A stretch of 64,000 nucleotides of DNA from Arsenophonus sp052174455 (GTDB taxonomy: Bacteria; Pseudomonadota; Gammaproteobacteria; Enterobacterales; Enterobacteriaceae). Shown here one piece after another: positions 63,011-64,000 of the stretch (its first letter is position 1; every line of letters begins with the position of its first letter). Position numbers and translations under genes: made by a program. The notes beneath the pieces were generated by a model that saw only the letters and a program-made list of their open reading frames with translations, searched no databases and had not been told where the DNA came from. The stretch spans positions 21,854 to 85,853 of the forward strand of contig JBQMRP010000054.1 of assembly GCA_052174455.1 (NCBI GenBank), read 5' to 3'.

Positions 63011-63083
63011 ATAAATAAGTACTTAATATATATTTAATTAAGTGTTATGAACTGTAGTGAATGGTTAGAAAAAACTTAGTTAA

Positions 63084-63155
63084 AGTCCTCTGCAGGAATC
63101 GAACCTACAATTAGCCCTTAGGAGGAGCTTGTTATATCCATTTAACTAAGAGGAC
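63084..63155 (-). tRNA. argW: tRNA-Arg (anticodon CCU)
   Basis: The complement folds as a complete cloverleaf: acceptor gtcctct/agaggac, D arm gttaaatggatataac, anticodon loop ctcctaa (CCU, reads AGG) and T arm gtaggttcgattcctgc. It is nearly identical to E. coli argW. Two oddities are present: the discriminator position is T where E. coli has A, and CCA is not encoded (ttta follows). It may be functional with CCA added enzymatically, or in early decay. Confidence 0.87.
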
Positions 63156-63329
63156 ATTAATGACTATTTTATACCTATTTTTATTCTTTTATGATATCTC
63201 ATTGTTGATTATAATCAAGTAATTCTATCTTATTTGTTATTCTTTTCATTTTATTTTATTGTTTATTACTTTTTTTACTTGTTATTTTGTAGATGTTGAA
63301 TAGATATTCAGATTAATGAAGTATATATA

Positions 63330-63530
63330 TATTCTAATGATATTGTGATTAGTGATCTAAAACTTAGAAGTATAAGTAATAAACCTTATAGAGGAAATCA
63401 AAGTTAATTAATAGTGATGGTTTTAGTGCTCGTATTTCTCCTAATGGAGTTATTATATTTCAATATAGTTATCGATAAGAAGGTAAAACAGTAGAGTTGA
63501 CGATTGGTAATATCCAATTTATCACTTAAA
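63330..63530 (+). pseudogene. Tyrosine integrase N-terminal remnant
   Basis: About 60 codons in two frames resemble the start of a P4-type phage/island integrase: ISDLKLRSISNKPYRGNQ, then SDGFSARISPNGVIIFQYSY with EGKTVELTIGNI. The family pattern is a KLRSIxGKPYxGxxE-like start followed by DADGLSVRISPKGTITFQYR-type sequence. The catalytic C-terminal domain is missing; an IS256 remnant follows. It lies 175 bp from argW, a tRNA used by integrative elements in E. coli. Confidence 0.65.
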
Positions 63531-64000
63531 AATGTTCGAATTATAGTTAACTATTAGTAAATTTACTGTATGACGGTTAGATTATGATCCGTTCTGATTC
63601 TTCATAAACCTCATTCTCTATCCTTAAATTGAATGTTTCTTACCACCAGGAATTAAGTAAATTAAATGCTCTTTAGCCAGTTCTAGCTTTTCTAAGCAGA
63701 AGGAAAAAAGCTTAAATACCATAAAAGTTGTTTTATTGAATCACATTACTCTCGCGCATCGGTTTGGTATTTCATTATTATAAAATCCGATTTAATCAGA
63801 TTCTTCCTTTTTATTGATGAAAGATCCTGCACACAGTGCACTAACAGGAAGGGAATAGAATGCCAGCAGCTTTTCTCACTCTTTCTCAAATTTCTTCAGC
63901 ATTGCAATATACTTTGCTGAAAATCTTTCTGATAAAACATCAATGACTTTATTGTCAAAATCACGACTCTCTGTTAGTTATAACTCCTTCATCTCACCTT
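63530..64000 (-). mobile_element. IS256-family remnant, 3' part, runs off the window
   Basis: This is the C-terminal end of an IS256 copy on the minus strand, beginning with the shared end sequence (ctctatccttaaattgaat, ttaccaccagg near 63640). It includes the scrambled IES region near 63770-63800. It truncates the integrase remnant. Confidence 0.68.

Noticed and set aside
1..64000. CRISPR arrays, rRNA genes, riboswitches
   Set aside because: No regularly spaced short repeats, rRNA-like sequence or recognisable riboswitch was seen.

Overview
The window looks like a chromosome segment of an insect-associated or otherwise host-restricted member of the Enterobacterales in an intermediate stage of genome reduction (an Arsenophonus- or Sodalis-like symbiont is the kind of organism suggested; the genus cannot be fixed without a search). 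The evidence is protein similarity and gene order typical of E. coli/Proteus relatives, strongly A+T-rich sequence, about 25 apparently intact genes covering only roughly 41% of the 64 kb, at least a dozen recognisable pseudogenes, and many decayed insertion sequences from three families. No CRISPR array, intact prophage, toxin or secretion cluster, or new gene system was found.

Layout: 1-3.4 kb is IS debris. ompF and aspC follow at 3.7-6.2 kb, and serC-aroA at 8.2-10.7 kb. 10.7-20.6 kb is a wasteland of IS256, IS91 and IS481 remnants plus a talB pseudogene. 20.7-37.9 kb is a well-preserved envelope/essential run: uppS-cdsA-rseP-bamA-skp-lpxD-fabZ-lpxA-[IS481]-lpxB-(rnhB pseudogene)-dnaE-accA-tilS. 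38.7-46.2 kb, on the minus strand, is the kdsD-(kdsC)-lptC-lptA-lptB-(rpoN)-[IS]-ptsN-(rapZ)-(npr) locus, where the names in parentheses are pseudogenes. 46.5-54.0 kb holds the ruined mla operon (mlaF, mlaD, mlaC, mlaB remnants split by IS elements) followed by intact ibaG and murA. 54.1-58.4 kb holds a degS pseudogene, an IS91 remnant, degQ and zapG on the minus strand. 58.4-64 kb is IS debris with a tRNA-Arg(CCU) gene and a short integrase remnant.

The surviving genes build the cell envelope: undecaprenyl and phospholipid precursors (uppS, cdsA), lipid A (lpxD, fabZ, lpxA, lpxB), Kdo (kdsD), LPS export (lptABC), peptidoglycan (murA), outer-membrane protein assembly and quality control (bamA, skp, degQ, rseP) and a porin (ompF). 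DNA replication (dnaE), fatty-acid initiation (accA), tRNA modification (tilS) and some amino-acid steps (aspC, serC, aroA) also remain. Regulation and lipid recycling have been lost: rpoN, rapZ, npr, degS and the Mla system are dead, as are talB, rnhB and kdsC.

The three IS families were recognised from translated fragments: an IS256/Mutator family (about 1.35 kb, at least nine copies), an IS91/IS1294-like rolling-circle family (about 1.9 kb, five copies) and an IS481 family (about 1.06 kb, four copies). All copies carry many stops and frameshifts. IS boundaries are by eye, with an error of about 10-40 bp.
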